Notes under the pieces: model-generated
Database searches by the model: none
Told to the model about the DNA's origin: nothing
The model's input: the letters and a program-made list of their open reading frames with translations, nothing else
Part shown: positions 1 through 9,101 of the stretch, one piece after another
How the letters are laid out: each line of letters opens with the position of its first letter
Numbering within the stretch: position 1 is the first letter of the stretch
Position numbers and translations under genes: made by a program
Assembly: GCA_949825045.1 (NCBI GenBank)
Contig: OX463808.1
Span: forward strand, 32,301,674-32,365,673
Source: Argyresthia goedartella
Lineage: Eukaryota; Arthropoda; Insecta; Lepidoptera; Argyresthiidae
DNA length: 64,000 nucleotides
Direction: 5' to 3'

Positions 1-739
1 AACGTATCGTATTGTCTTGTATGTAATCATTTCTTTCCCATAGGAATTGTAATTTGACGAAGGGATGAAGTCAGCCAAACAAGTACTGTGGACGAGGCAG
101 AAATGCTTGAAGTATACTCAAAGATTACCCGAAAATGTATTGTGTGCTGCTCCGGATCGACATGAGTACGGGAACCCTTCATAGTAAGATACTTTTGAAT
201 TGAAAGTAGATGTGATAAACTTGTATAGGTGACAATAAAGGGTCTTATAAATCTAGTAACATTATGCTTATTAGTTATCACAATGAACTCCTAGCGTAAA
301 AAACCAAGCTCTAATTGAATCTATGCTGAAAGTGCAAAGAGAGTTATATCAGATAGACGCTTTGGCACAGAGCCCGTTGACAAAATGCAAAACGCAAATA
401 CACAATCGCACGAAACGCACAAAAAATGTAAGAGATTTGACATTTCAAGACGCAAAGTGACGTCTTATCATTTGATAAATTCAAAATCTTTGTTAACAAC
501 ATTTTAAAATATGGTTTTAGTAGTAAGCTGTAGCTAAAGGATTATGGTCTTAACACCCATTGATTTTTGAAAAAATAAATACACCCAGATCCTACTTTAG
601 CTATAAATTTAAAGCCAGATAATTTTAGCTATCAATTTAAAGCTAAAACCGTTTCTAACGGGTCAGGATCCGCCCCATTTCCTTTCCTCGTTTTCGCCAG
701 GCAGAACTGATTATTTCGATGAAAAAGTTGATTTTTGTG
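1..739. other. AT-rich sequence without a recognisable gene
   Basis: I see no coding region that I can support here. The stretch is AT-rich. At about 590-660 it holds two near copies of a short motif (TTTAGCTATMAATTTAAAGC). It lies beyond the truncated reverse-transcriptase end of the minus-strand element A, whose recognisable homology stops near position 750. This may be non-homologous flanking DNA or decayed element sequence. Confidence 0.5.
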
Positions 740-1570
740 TTATTTCGACATTACATGACCTAAATAAGCTGTTTCGAGTTTCAAAAACTCCGATTTATCC
801 ATCTGAACCTTAAAATTTGATTCACGCAATCTTTGGAAAACCTTTTCTAGATTAACAATGTGCTCCTGAAGGGATGTACTGAAAACAATAATATCATCAA
901 GGTACACAAGGCAGATGACGTTTTGGAGGTCTCTAAGGACATCATCCATCACTCGTTGGAAGGTAGAAGGGCTATTTTTAAGGCCCATGGGCATTCTCAG
1001 AAATTCAAAATGCCCTTGCTCTACATTGAAAGCTGTTTTCAGGATATCCTCGTCCCGCATTTCCACTTGATAAAATCCGCTTGCGAGATCAAGGGTGGTG
1101 AAGTATTGTCAATTACCTAATTTATCAAGGACATCTGTTATGTTAGGTATGGGGTACTTGTCGTCTATAGTCTTCTCGTTAACCTTCCGGAAGTCTACTA
1201 CAATGCGCCATTTCGCTTTGCCAGAAGCGTCTGCCTTCTTGGGAACGACCCAGATTAGTGAGCTCCATGCGGATTCTAAGGGACGAATTATTCCTTGGTC
1301 TAACATTTTCTCAATTTGGTCACTAACTTCCTGCTTATGGACAAATGGGTATCGATAACTTTTTGTGTAAATTGGGACCTCATCTGTAGTTCTAATGCAG
1401 TGCTTGATTTTATTTGTGAACGTTAGTGGTTCACCTTCGATGTAAAATATATCGGCATACTGAGCACAGAGAGATTCCAAGTAAGCGCGTTCTTCCGCGT
1501 TCAAATGACTCGTCCATAGGCGCGAAAGTACATTTTTCGATCGCGGTGGTAATTGCTGAAACCTTCGCAT
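740..1570 (-). pseudogene. Reverse transcriptase fragment of errantivirus-like element A
   Basis: The translation reads as a Ty3/gypsy reverse transcriptase. It has the fingers segment (WRIVVDFRKVN), the LDLASGF-type palm motif in the gap between the two open stretches, [16 protein letters not shown], and the catalytic box YLDDII near 900. It ends at YLGHVMSK, after which RNase H and integrase are missing. One in-frame stop near 1109-1111 interrupts the frame, and the upstream protease lies in another frame, so at least one frameshift has occurred. It belongs with the protease (1600-2217) and the gag pieces (2294-2667 and 11414-12228) as one minus-strand element broken by a younger insertion. 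It is not functional. Confidence 0.85.
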
Positions 1571-1599
1571 TCGTTGTTATAAATTTCAGCCTGAACAGG

Positions 1600-2217
1600 T
1601 TAATACATGGAAAAGATGACGTCATTTTGACTCGGGTTAGTTACTTCTAAAATACCGCGACGATTTTTAACGGATGTTAAGCAATCACCTACAATACAAT
1701 TTGATATTATTTGCTGCGAAATAATTGCATCACCGTCGTGTATGTTGACCGGTATTCGCACCAATTTTGATGAATGCGCAGGAATGATATCTTCGTAGAG
1801 GTTCACATTACATGAGTCGTACATGATAATGGGAATCTTTGTACTTTGTGTTTCGAGAACTTTGTCTTTGTAATTTATGTTACATTCCCAACTGGTCAGT
1901 AAATCTGATCCTATAAGACCGTCGAAATAATTATGAAATTTATACACGAAAAATGTTATATCATTTCTGTCGTTGAATTCAGGGAAAATTGGCAGGGTAA
2001 TGGAATAATCATTTTGACTAGTAGCATGCACATTAGTTACTTCGAATGGGTCATAGTTCAATGGAATGTGCAGAAAATATTTTTCAATAGTTTCAGGGCT
2101 TATAAACGACTGATTAGCACCAGTGTCTATTAATAATTTTAGTGGGGGGTTCGCGATCTGAATAAACGGCAGTTGACGTTGGGTCTGTAAATTAATTTCT
2201 ATTTTTTTTTGTCTCAC
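1600..2217 (-). pseudogene. Retropepsin-like protease region of element A
   Basis: This is a 205-residue open stretch with the aspartic protease signature LLIDTGANQSFIS near residues 28-40. The IGSDLL motif about 90 residues later matches the flap/second-loop arrangement of Ty3/gypsy proteases. It lies upstream of the element A reverse transcriptase on the same strand but in a different frame, so a frameshift (ancient or programmed) separates them. The catalytic Asp-Thr-Gly is preserved. The element as a whole is split and truncated, so I call it a remnant. Confidence 0.8.
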
Positions 2218-2293
2218 CTGGATGGTTTGGGAAAATCCTCAGGTACGGAGGACGAAGGCTGTGAATTTTGAATCATATCATCACTCTTGGAAT

Positions 2294-2667
2294 CTACTTC
2301 GGGGACAGCTTGATAAGAATAACTCGACTCGGGCTCGTATGAGAGATAAGGATTGTACTATAGTACTCGTTGTTCTGATCCGGGAAGTACTCTACGTCGT
2401 AGGAAGGGCTATATTCATAGGCATAGCACTCATTGAAGTTAGTCTCTCGCGATTTGAAATAATTATTCGTGGGTGGATTGTCATGTCGGGTCCAATCATG
2501 ACCAGAGGGTGGCAATTGTTTCGGGACATATGGGACAATTCCACTCATAGGTTTTGGTACTGCGTTATGGTTAGCACCAGAATGATTAGGATTTCTAGGT
2601 GGCATTCGGAAGACATTACTCTGAGGGTTATAATTCGGTGGTGGCGCACGGAACATTTGTTGCGTAC
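2294..2667 (-). pseudogene. Gag C-terminal part of element A, cut by insertion of element B
   Basis: The frame is open, rich in Asn, Pro, Arg and Tyr, and has no CCHC knuckle, as is usual for the C-terminal half of errantivirus Gag. It stops exactly at the GTAC target-site copy (2664-2667) that precedes the LTR of element B. The upstream half of the same Gag resumes at 11414 on the far side of that element. The product is unlikely to be made. Confidence 0.7.
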
Positions 2668-2902
2668 TGTTATAACCGAATGTAGTTTGCAGTAAACGCT
2701 GACTTAAGCTAATTCATTTTATATAAAACTGTTTTCGATAGAGACTGGTAGCAGTCACCCCACAACCTTTGTCCGATACATACATTGTAAACTCTCGTTA
2801 TTTTTGTCTAAAATTCGGTGTGTAGTACAGTGAAATAAATTTATTCAGCAGCAGTAATAAAAGTGTTTTTTTAAAAAGGACCCACGGAGCGCCATCCTTA
2901 CA
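2668..2902 (+). repeat. 5' LTR of element B
   Basis: This 235-bp direct repeat matches 11179-11413 in length and, on inspection, base for base. It starts TGTTATAACC and ends CCATCCTTACA. A TATA-like run (TTTATATAAAAC) lies near 2718-2728. AATAAA signals lie near the end, in the region that would form R/U5 (GTGAAATAAATTT and GTAATAAAAG). It should carry promoter and polyadenylation functions of the element. Confidence 0.95.
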
Positions 2903-2906
2903 AATT

Positions 2907-2924
2907 TGGTGTCAGAAGTGGGAT
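2907..2924 (+). promoter_or_regulatory. Primer binding site (tRNA-Leu type)
   Basis: Four bases after the 5' LTR comes TGGTGTCAGAAGTGGGAT. From general knowledge of insect tRNAs it is complementary to the 3' end of a tRNA-Leu (…TCCCACTTCTGACACCA). Element E uses the same site. Identity of the primer should be confirmed against the host tRNA set. Confidence 0.8.
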
Positions 2925-3029
2925 CTCAGGAAAACTCGTGAGTACTGAGATTCATAGGTGTTAGGCGCGTCGCGAAATAACTTCCCGCCTGACAACCATT
3001 TAGTGGCTCTGTGGAGTAAGGTCCTTTAA

Positions 3030-3225
3030 TAGACAGTGGTCGACGTTAAGACTTGGGCATACAAGCCTAAGCCCGCGCTGCTGCTCTCGAGGTCGACGAT
3101 AAGTCTCCGCTGCCAGGCGCGAGCCCGCATCTCATCCTGGACGCTTCCTGCTGCTGTGGTCGACGTTAAGTCTCCGCTTTCGAGTGTGAGCCCGCACCAC
3201 AATTGTCTGCACCACCACCGTCTTC
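3030..3225 (+). repeat. Diverged tandem repeats in the leader of element B
   Basis: A motif of the form GTCGACGWTAAGTCTCCGCT followed by GCGAGCCCGC-like sequence occurs three times, at about 3037, 3091 and 3157, with spacings of 54 and 66 bases. It lies between the primer site and gag, in non-coding leader. Function is unknown. Leader repeats in other errantiviruses can be protein-binding sites (the Su(Hw) array in gypsy), but these repeats are different in sequence. Confidence 0.65.
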
Positions 3226-3447
3226 ATAAACGGACGGGTGAACCAATCATCATCATTATCAGCTCATATTGACTTTCCACGTGGAAGTCAACGGGATCAC
3301 GAACAACGCAACGTGACTTCGAGGTATTCCGTAATACGACTCCCTGGGTCGCCGGGCCTTCGACTTCCTGTTGACGTCATTACTGCGTCGCACTGCAGTT
3401 GCCGTGCGCCGTTTCTACGCGGTTTTTGGAAAAAGCCGTTCTTCAAA

Positions 3448-3473
3448 ATGTTCGTGAGTGCCGTCATCATTCT
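3448..3473 (+). CDS. Candidate leader exon of env (start codon and signal-peptide start)
   Basis: An ATG at 3448 opens eight hydrophobic-rich codons plus two bases and then meets a strong splice donor, GTGAGT, at 3474. Without splicing this frame ends at once in TGA (3475-3477), so on genomic RNA it is a nine-codon upstream ORF ahead of gag. If the donor is joined to the acceptor ending at 9022, the two left-over bases complete a codon and the frame runs into env. The N-terminus would then be a short hydrophobic stretch typical of a signal peptide, which env otherwise lacks. This is inference from splice consensus and phase only. Confidence 0.5.
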
Positions 3474-3680
3474 GTGAGTTATTTTATCTATTCCTAACTT
3501 TCTAATTGAAGTGAATGTGCAAGTGATTTTTACAAGTTTTACAACTATATACATCAAGATTTATTTTTACAAACTTTCTATAACTATTTTTAAAGTGCAA
3601 TCACACTTTCTACTGTATTTTACATTTTTATTGATTGTGTTTACTGATGATCTGTACTACATTACAAAAGCTGTAACTTA

Positions 3681-4742
3681 ATGTCGACTGGAAAAGAAGT
3701 AAAATTAGAAGAAGAAGCCGATAAATTAACTACATCTGATTCAGAAAGTTCCTCTTCTGAAAGCCAAAACCAAAGCCCCAAAGTAACAATTAGAAAAAAA
3801 GAAAAACCCAAAATGACTTCATCAATTACTCTTTCGTTCCTGACCAAATTCATAAAACCCTATAATGGGGACCGCGAGTTGTTGCCAGCATTCTTGACTA
3901 ATTGCGAAAACGCATTCTCATTAGCTAGTACAGATCAACAGGATGTTTTATGCAAGTATATCGTGTCACAACTTGAGGGCAAGGCGCAGTTAGCCTGCTG
4001 CCTCAAGAAATTCAGTACTTGGCCTGAAATCAAACAATTCCTTAAGGCCACGTTTGGAGAGAAAAAACATTCAACTCATTTGCTCGTCGACTTACAAAAT
4101 TGCAAGCAATTGCCCACAGAAGATGTGACACAATATTCATTACGTGTTGAATCATGTCTCACACGTTTACAGTCTGATATACATTATAGTTGCGACGATG
4201 ACAAAGAATTAATCGGCAGATTAGCCGCTATGGAGGATCTTGCCCTTAACACATTTTTGTTGGGAATGAATTCCAACTTCTCTCACATAGTGCGCTGTAG
4301 GAATCCAAAGACCCTATCAGATGCTATAACTCATGCTATTGAGGAAGAAAAGCTTTATAAACTTTCTAAACTAGCACAACGCCAAAATAAGCAGTGCTCT
4401 ATTTGCCAGAAGTCTGGACATTTGGCCTCTGATTGTTACAAAAATAAAGCGAAAACTTCAAGTCCTAATTTCCATCACGTAAATTCGAATCCTCATGTTG
4501 CTCAAAGAAACAACCAGAATTCAAGGTTTTCCTCGAACAAAACTTGCGTATATTGCAAGAAACACGGTCACTTGATCGGCGAGTGTCGCAAACTTAAGTA
4601 TAAAAATAATCAAAACGCCGCCGACTCCCACGACGCTGCATCGCCAAGCGCAGGTGCATTTCACAACAACGCGGCAAACAATAGTCGCTCTAATGTTCAT
4701 GTTGTTAGCGTTTCTTCTGATGACCAAGTTGATTTAAACTAA
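3681..4742 (+). CDS. gag: Gag of element B
   Basis: This 353-residue structural protein would form the element's capsid and bind its RNA. The N-terminal 45 residues are acidic and Ser/Lys rich. The middle (about 50-230) is the capsid-like helical region with the FL..F..PYNGD and LPTEDVTQYSLRV motifs. Two CCHC zinc knuckles follow near residues 239-252 (CSICQKSGHLASDC) and 288-301 (CVYCKKHGHLIGEC). The start is the first ATG of the long frame. The stop TAA directly follows the slippery heptamer at 4733-4739, from which pol is reached in the -1 frame. No breaks are seen. Confidence 0.92.
   Translation: MSTGKEVKLEEEADKLTTSDSESSSSESQNQSPKVTIRKKEKPKMTSSITLSFLTKFIKPYNGDRELLPAFLTNCENAFSLASTDQQDVLCKYIVSQLEGKAQLACCLKKFSTWPEIKQFLKATFGEKKHSTHLLVDLQNCKQLPTEDVTQYSLRVESCLTRLQSDIHYSCDDDKELIGRLAAMEDLALNTFLLGMNSNFSHIVRCRNPKTLSDAITHAIEEEKLYKLSKLAQRQNKQCSICQKSGHLASDCYKNKAKTSSPNFHHVNSNPHVAQRNNQNSRFSSNKTCVYCKKHGHLIGECRKLKYKNNQNAADSHDAASPSAGAFHNNAANNSRSNVHVVSVSSDDQVDLN
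4733..4739 (+). promoter_or_regulatory. -1 programmed ribosomal frameshift site (TTTAAAC)
   Basis: The heptamer T TTA AAC lies in the gag frame as X XXY YYZ, and the gag stop TAA follows with no gap. The -1 frame is open from here through the pol start at 4895 and on to 9013. This is one of the most efficient known eukaryotic slip sites. A downstream stem or pseudoknot was not worked out. Confidence 0.85.
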
Positions 4743-4894
4743 ACACTGTTTCGGTCTCGTGTCTGCCGGAACAATGTAATAATGTAAACGACACGAATGA
4801 TAAGCCTTCTATAGGTAAACCCCGTGCTCTTAAATTACCCCCAGCACGGAAGATTAAAAATCAACCCTATGCTCTTAAATTACCCCCAGCACAG

Positions 4895-7800
4895 ATGATG
4901 GAAAATGAATCTCGACAAATTGACCAGTCTTTGTCTACTGAGTTCTCAGCAAAGTTGCAAGGTCGCACCTGTAGCACACAAGCCGTGGCACAGGATTCTT
5001 CTGCACCTTCCCCTCAGTCAGAACCTTATTTCACTGAGTTTTCAACTAAGCTACCAGGCAGCACCTGTAAAAATCAGGGTTTTGATGCGCCTCTACCTCA
5101 GTCTAAAATTCAAGACAAAAGACTCAAATCTTGTGTTCTTAAATCTGTCCTAACACAAGTTAATCCTGAAATTATTTTTGGTCATTCAAATGAACTTGGA
5201 GATTCTAAAACTATTCCCTCTACTCGCGACAAACCGAGTTTTTCTTCTAGGGATTTTATACGTGAAAAGAGTTATAAAATTAATAACGTGAACAATAAAA
5301 TATCTTTACCACACGTTTATTTAAAGACACATTTAAATGAAAAGCCTCTATGCTTTCTTATAGACACTGGGTCCTCAATTTCTATTGTAAAACAGTCAAG
5401 TTTGATCAAACCAGTGCTCGGACCGTTAACAGTCACTCTAAAAGGTTTAAGTGACAACGATTCCACATGTGAATCTCTTGGGTCCATCCAGCTCAATTTT
5501 GAACACGTAATTTCCGATAAAAGCAAAATAATGTTTGACTTTTTGTTCCACGCGATTGACGACAAGATCAATCTATATTTTGACGGAATCATAGGTAGTG
5601 ATTTTATTCGACATTTCAAAATCGACGTGCAGTATTCCACAAATTCATTAAACATGCAAGGACACTCGATACCTATATGCTTTAGTAAGCCATCATATGT
5701 TATACCTCCACGGTCAGAGATGGTGATTGAATGCCCAATTGCCAATCTATCAGATTTTTCAGGCCAAAAAGAAGCCTTAATATTAGATCAACAAATTTGT
5801 GAAGGCGTGTTCTTAGCAAACTGCATAGTCAATGTCAAATCCAACAATAGGGTAAACGTATCAGTATTAAACACTACTGAATCCGAGATTTCAATAGATA
5901 ACTTCAAGGTTCAATTAACAACCCTTGAGTTTCCGTCATCAGACTCAGATGATGCTCAGCATGAGCTCATTCATCAGCTGAGTTCTTCAAACACTGATCG
6001 TTCTAGACAGGTTCTCGAGCAGATACGATGCTCTCACTTAAACGCAGAAGAAAAGAAGGCGTTGATGACCTGCCTTTCTAAATATACTGATATATTTCAC
6101 CTTAATGGTGAATTCCTAACTCATACAGATAAAATTCAACATTCTATTAATACCGGGGATGCACCTCCTATCCATGTTAAGTCATACCGGTTCCCAGAAA
6201 TTCATAAAGAAGAGGTAGAAAGTCAAATAAAAAAAATGCTTGACCAAAATATAATTCGCCCTTCAACCTCCCCCTGGAATGCACCAGTGTGGGTTGTTCC
6301 TAAGAAACTCGATGCCTCTGGCAAGCAAAAATGGCGAATCGTAATTGACTATAGACGCCTTAATGACGTCTCAGTCTCAGAGGTTTACCCTCTTCCTCTC
6401 ATAACAGATATCCTAGACCAGTTAGGTCACTCAAAGTACTTCAGTACTCTTGACCTGGCTTCAGGATTTCATCAGCTGTTGCTAGATCCCAAAGATTCTG
6501 AAAAAACTGGCTTCAGTGTTACGACTAATGGTATCTCAGGACATTTTGAATTTACCAGAATGCCCTTTGGTTTAAAAAATGCTCCATCCACATTCCAGAG
6601 ACTCATGAATTTAGTCCTTTCTGGGCTCCAAGGTCTTCATTGTTATATATATTTGGATGACTGCATCTGTTATTCACATGACCTTCAATCTCACATGCAA
6701 AAACTAGAACTCATATTTTCAAGATTCAGAGAGGCCAACTTGAAGTTGCAGCCTGACAAATGTGAATTCTTGCGGCGCGAAGTCGCTTATCTCGGGCATG
6801 TCATAACCGACAAGGGTGTTTTGCCTAACCCAGACAAGGTAAAGGCTATTTCCGAATTCCCTACACCCAAGAACCCGAAAGACATAAAATCTTTTCTAGG
6901 ACTAACCGGCTATTATAGACGTTTCATAGAGAATTTCTCTCACTTAACTAAACCTTTAACCTCATTATTGAAAAAAGACACAGTGTTTCACTGGTCTCAT
7001 GAACAAGAACAAGCATTCAGCATTCTGAAAGAAAAGTTAGTCTCAGCACCATTATTACAGTACCCAGATTTCAGTCAAACATTCATCATAACTACAGACG
7101 CTTCTAACTACGCCATTGGCGCAGTACTGTCGCAAGGCGAAATTGGAAAGGATAAGCCAATAGCATATGCGTCTCGTACATTAAATAAATGCGAAGGAAA
7201 CTACTCCACGACTGAAAAGGAGCTTCTCGCTATTCTTTTCGGCGTCAACACTTTCAGACCATATATTTATGGGTATAAATTTCGGATTGTCACTGACCAC
7301 CGTCCCCTTACATGGCTTTTCAATGCAAAAGATCCAGGAGGACGTTTATTGCGATGGCGATTGAAACTAGAGGAGTATGACTACGAGATAGTTTATAAAC
7401 CGGGCCGTATAAACTCAAATGCTGACGCTCTATCTCGTAACCCAGTAAATGCCATCACTCTTTCAGGAATAAATAAGACAACTTATGAACAATTTTTCAA
7501 GAAACAATTCACGAAATCAATCTCTAATGATACTCAAATTCAGGAATATAACCAAAGTTTAACTTCCACGAAACTTAAATCGATAGCTTGTCCAGTTTCT
7601 CTAGATTTTGATAGCTCTATGCCGCACAGCGAACAACTGTTATCCGTAGTAAACAATTCTGCCGAGCTCTTATCAGCCGAACGGGAACTTGAAACCGTGC
7701 AGTCAGTTGAGGCGACTAATAAGAAGCTCTATTTCTTATACACTAAAATACATCATTATGATGAAACGAGTTACAGAACTATTTATAATTTATTACTCAA

Positions 7801-9013
7801 ATTGAGAGACTTGATCATTTCCGAAGATGATTATGATAAGGAGCTAGCTATTTCAGATTTTACAGAACCTTTCACCAAGCTAGCTTATGTAAAAATATAT
7901 AATATGATATCATACATATTTCATGGCACAAACATAAAAGTACATATCTATAAAAACCAAATTCGTTATCCTACTCCGGCCGAGGTTCCAAATATCCTGA
8001 AAGAAAATCACGGCACGACCATAGCTGGTCACCCAGGAGTAAAACGCATGCTCAACAGAATCAAAGCTTCGTTTTATTGGAAAAGCATGAGGGCAGATAT
8101 TGAACGTTTCGTAAAAGATTGCAGATTATGTCAAGTAAATAAGCCACTACGAGCTTCCAACAAAGCACCCATGGTGATAACATCCTCGAGCACTAAGCCA
8201 TTCGAGAGATTAGCTCTAGATATTGTTGGAATTTTGCCTGAAGCTGGCCTTCAAAAATTCAGGTACATTTTAACTCTTCAGGATGACTTAACGAAATTTT
8301 CTTGTGCCTATCCTATGATAACCTCTACTACTGATGAGATTGCACGTAACCTCATACATTTCTTCTCACTATTTTCATTTCCAAAAATGATCCTCACAGA
8401 CCAAGGCACATGCTTCACATCTGAATTATTTAAACAATTGACTGAAATTCTTAAGATCAAAAACTTATTCTCTACACCTTATCACCCTCAAACAAATGGC
8501 GCTCTAGAGCGTAGTCACGCGACTCTTAAGGAGTACCTAAAGTCTTTCGTGAATGAAAATCACGACGATTGGCATTGCTATCTAGCAACTGCAATACTAG
8601 CTTATAATACAACTCCGCATTGTACAACAGAATTCACTCCGTTTGAACTATTGTATGGCCATAAACCTTCCATTCCCAGTAGTTTATACGATTCAAGTGA
8701 TAGCACAACATATGCCGAATATATACGCGCTTTACAGTACAGAATGAAGTACTCCCGTGAAAAAGCTTTAGAAAATATTACTAAAAGTAAAGAACAATCA
8801 AAAAGATACTATGATGTTTCATCCAGAACAAAAACGTATAAATCAGGAGATATGGTTTACATTAAACAACATCATAGGCTGCGCAAGGCCCTGTCCTCAA
8901 TCTGGAAAGGACCTTATAAGATAGTTAAAGTAAATGACAAGAATAATGTTACAGTCAGCATAAATAGGAAACATGTGAAATATCACATTAATGAAATAAA
9001 GTTAGCACAATAA
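4895..9013 (+). CDS. pol: Pol of element B: protease, reverse transcriptase, RNase H, integrase
   Basis: The 1372-residue open frame starts at the first ATG, but translation probably enters by frameshift at 4739, which adds about 50 codons. Domains in order are: retropepsin with FLIDTGSS (about residue 154); reverse transcriptase with WRIVIDYRRLN and the catalytic YLDD (about 585); RNase H with TTDASN (about 733) and TDHRPL; integrase zinc domain H-H-C-C (about 1045-1078); and integrase core D,D(35)E in LALDIVG, LTDQGT and GALERSH. A GPY/F module (WKGPYKI) closes the C-terminus. All catalytic residues are present and there are no stops. The stop at 9011-9013 abuts the predicted env splice acceptor. 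Confidence 0.95.
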   Translation: MMENESRQIDQSLSTEFSAKLQGRTCSTQAVAQDSSAPSPQSEPYFTEFSTKLPGSTCKNQGFDAPLPQSKIQDKRLKSCVLKSVLTQVNPEIIFGHSNELGDSKTIPSTRDKPSFSSRDFIREKSYKINNVNNKISLPHVYLKTHLNEKPLCFLIDTGSSISIVKQSSLIKPVLGPLTVTLKGLSDNDSTCESLGSIQLNFEHVISDKSKIMFDFLFHAIDDKINLYFDGIIGSDFIRHFKIDVQYSTNSLNMQGHSIPICFSKPSYVIPPRSEMVIECPIANLSDFSGQKEALILDQQICEGVFLANCIVNVKSNNRVNVSVLNTTESEISIDNFKVQLTTLEFPSSDSDDAQHELIHQLSSSNTDRSRQVLEQIRCSHLNAEEKKALMTCLSKYTDIFHLNGEFLTHTDKIQHSINTGDAPPIHVKSYRFPEIHKEEVESQIKKMLDQNIIRPSTSPWNAPVWVVPKKLDASGKQKWRIVIDYRRLNDVSVSEVYPLPLITDILDQLGHSKYFSTLDLASGFHQLLLDPKDSEKTGFSVTTNGISGHFEFTRMPFGLKNAPSTFQRLMNLVLSGLQGLHCYIYLDDCICYSHDLQSHMQKLELIFSRFREANLKLQPDKCEFLRREVAYLGHVITDKGVLPNPDKVKAISEFPTPKNPKDIKSFLGLTGYYRRFIENFSHLTKPLTSLLKKDTVFHWSHEQEQAFSILKEKLVSAPLLQYPDFSQTFIITTDASNYAIGAVLSQGEIGKDKPIAYASRTLNKCEGNYSTTEKELLAILFGVNTFRPYIYGYKFRIVTDHRPLTWLFNAKDPGGRLLRWRLKLEEYDYEIVYKPGRINSNADALSRNPVNAITLSGINKTTYEQFFKKQFTKSISNDTQIQEYNQSLTSTKLKSIACPVSLDFDSSMPHSEQLLSVVNNSAELLSAERELETVQSVEATNKKLYFLYTKIHHYDETSYRTIYNLLLKLRDLIISEDDYDKELAISDFTEPFTKLAYVKIYNMISYIFHGTNIKVHIYKNQIRYPTPAEVPNILKENHGTTIAGHPGVKRMLNRIKASFYWKSMRADIERFVKDCRLCQVNKPLRASNKAPMVITSSSTKPFERLALDIVGILPEAGLQKFRYILTLQDDLTKFSCAYPMITSTTDEIARNLIHFFSLFSFPKMILTDQGTCFTSELFKQLTEILKIKNLFSTPYHPQTNGALERSHATLKEYLKSFVNENHDDWHCYLATAILAYNTTPHCTTEFTPFELLYGHKPSIPSSLYDSSDSTTYAEYIRALQYRMKYSREKALENITKSKEQSKRYYDVSSRTKTYKSGDMVYIKQHHRLRKALSSIWKGPYKIVKVNDKNNVTVSINRKHVKYHINEIKLAQ

Positions 9014-9022
9014 TTGTTTCAG
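9012..9022 (+). promoter_or_regulatory. Predicted env splice acceptor
   Basis: Immediately after the pol stop the sequence reads ATTGTTTCAG, a good 3' splice site ending at 9022. The env frame is open from just downstream. It pairs in phase with the donor at 3474. Errantivirus env is known to be made from a spliced RNA. Confidence 0.6.
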
Positions 9023-9101
9023 ATTCGTCCTTGGAACAAGTTATTCAGAACCTATCCAATCAATCACGCACAGTCCCGGACTATACTTCGATCCGACGTC
9101 T

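Noticed and set aside
2222..2695. 157-codon plus-strand frame over element A gag and the LTR start
   Set aside because: Antisense to a recognisable Gag; no motif; crosses the insertion boundary of element B.
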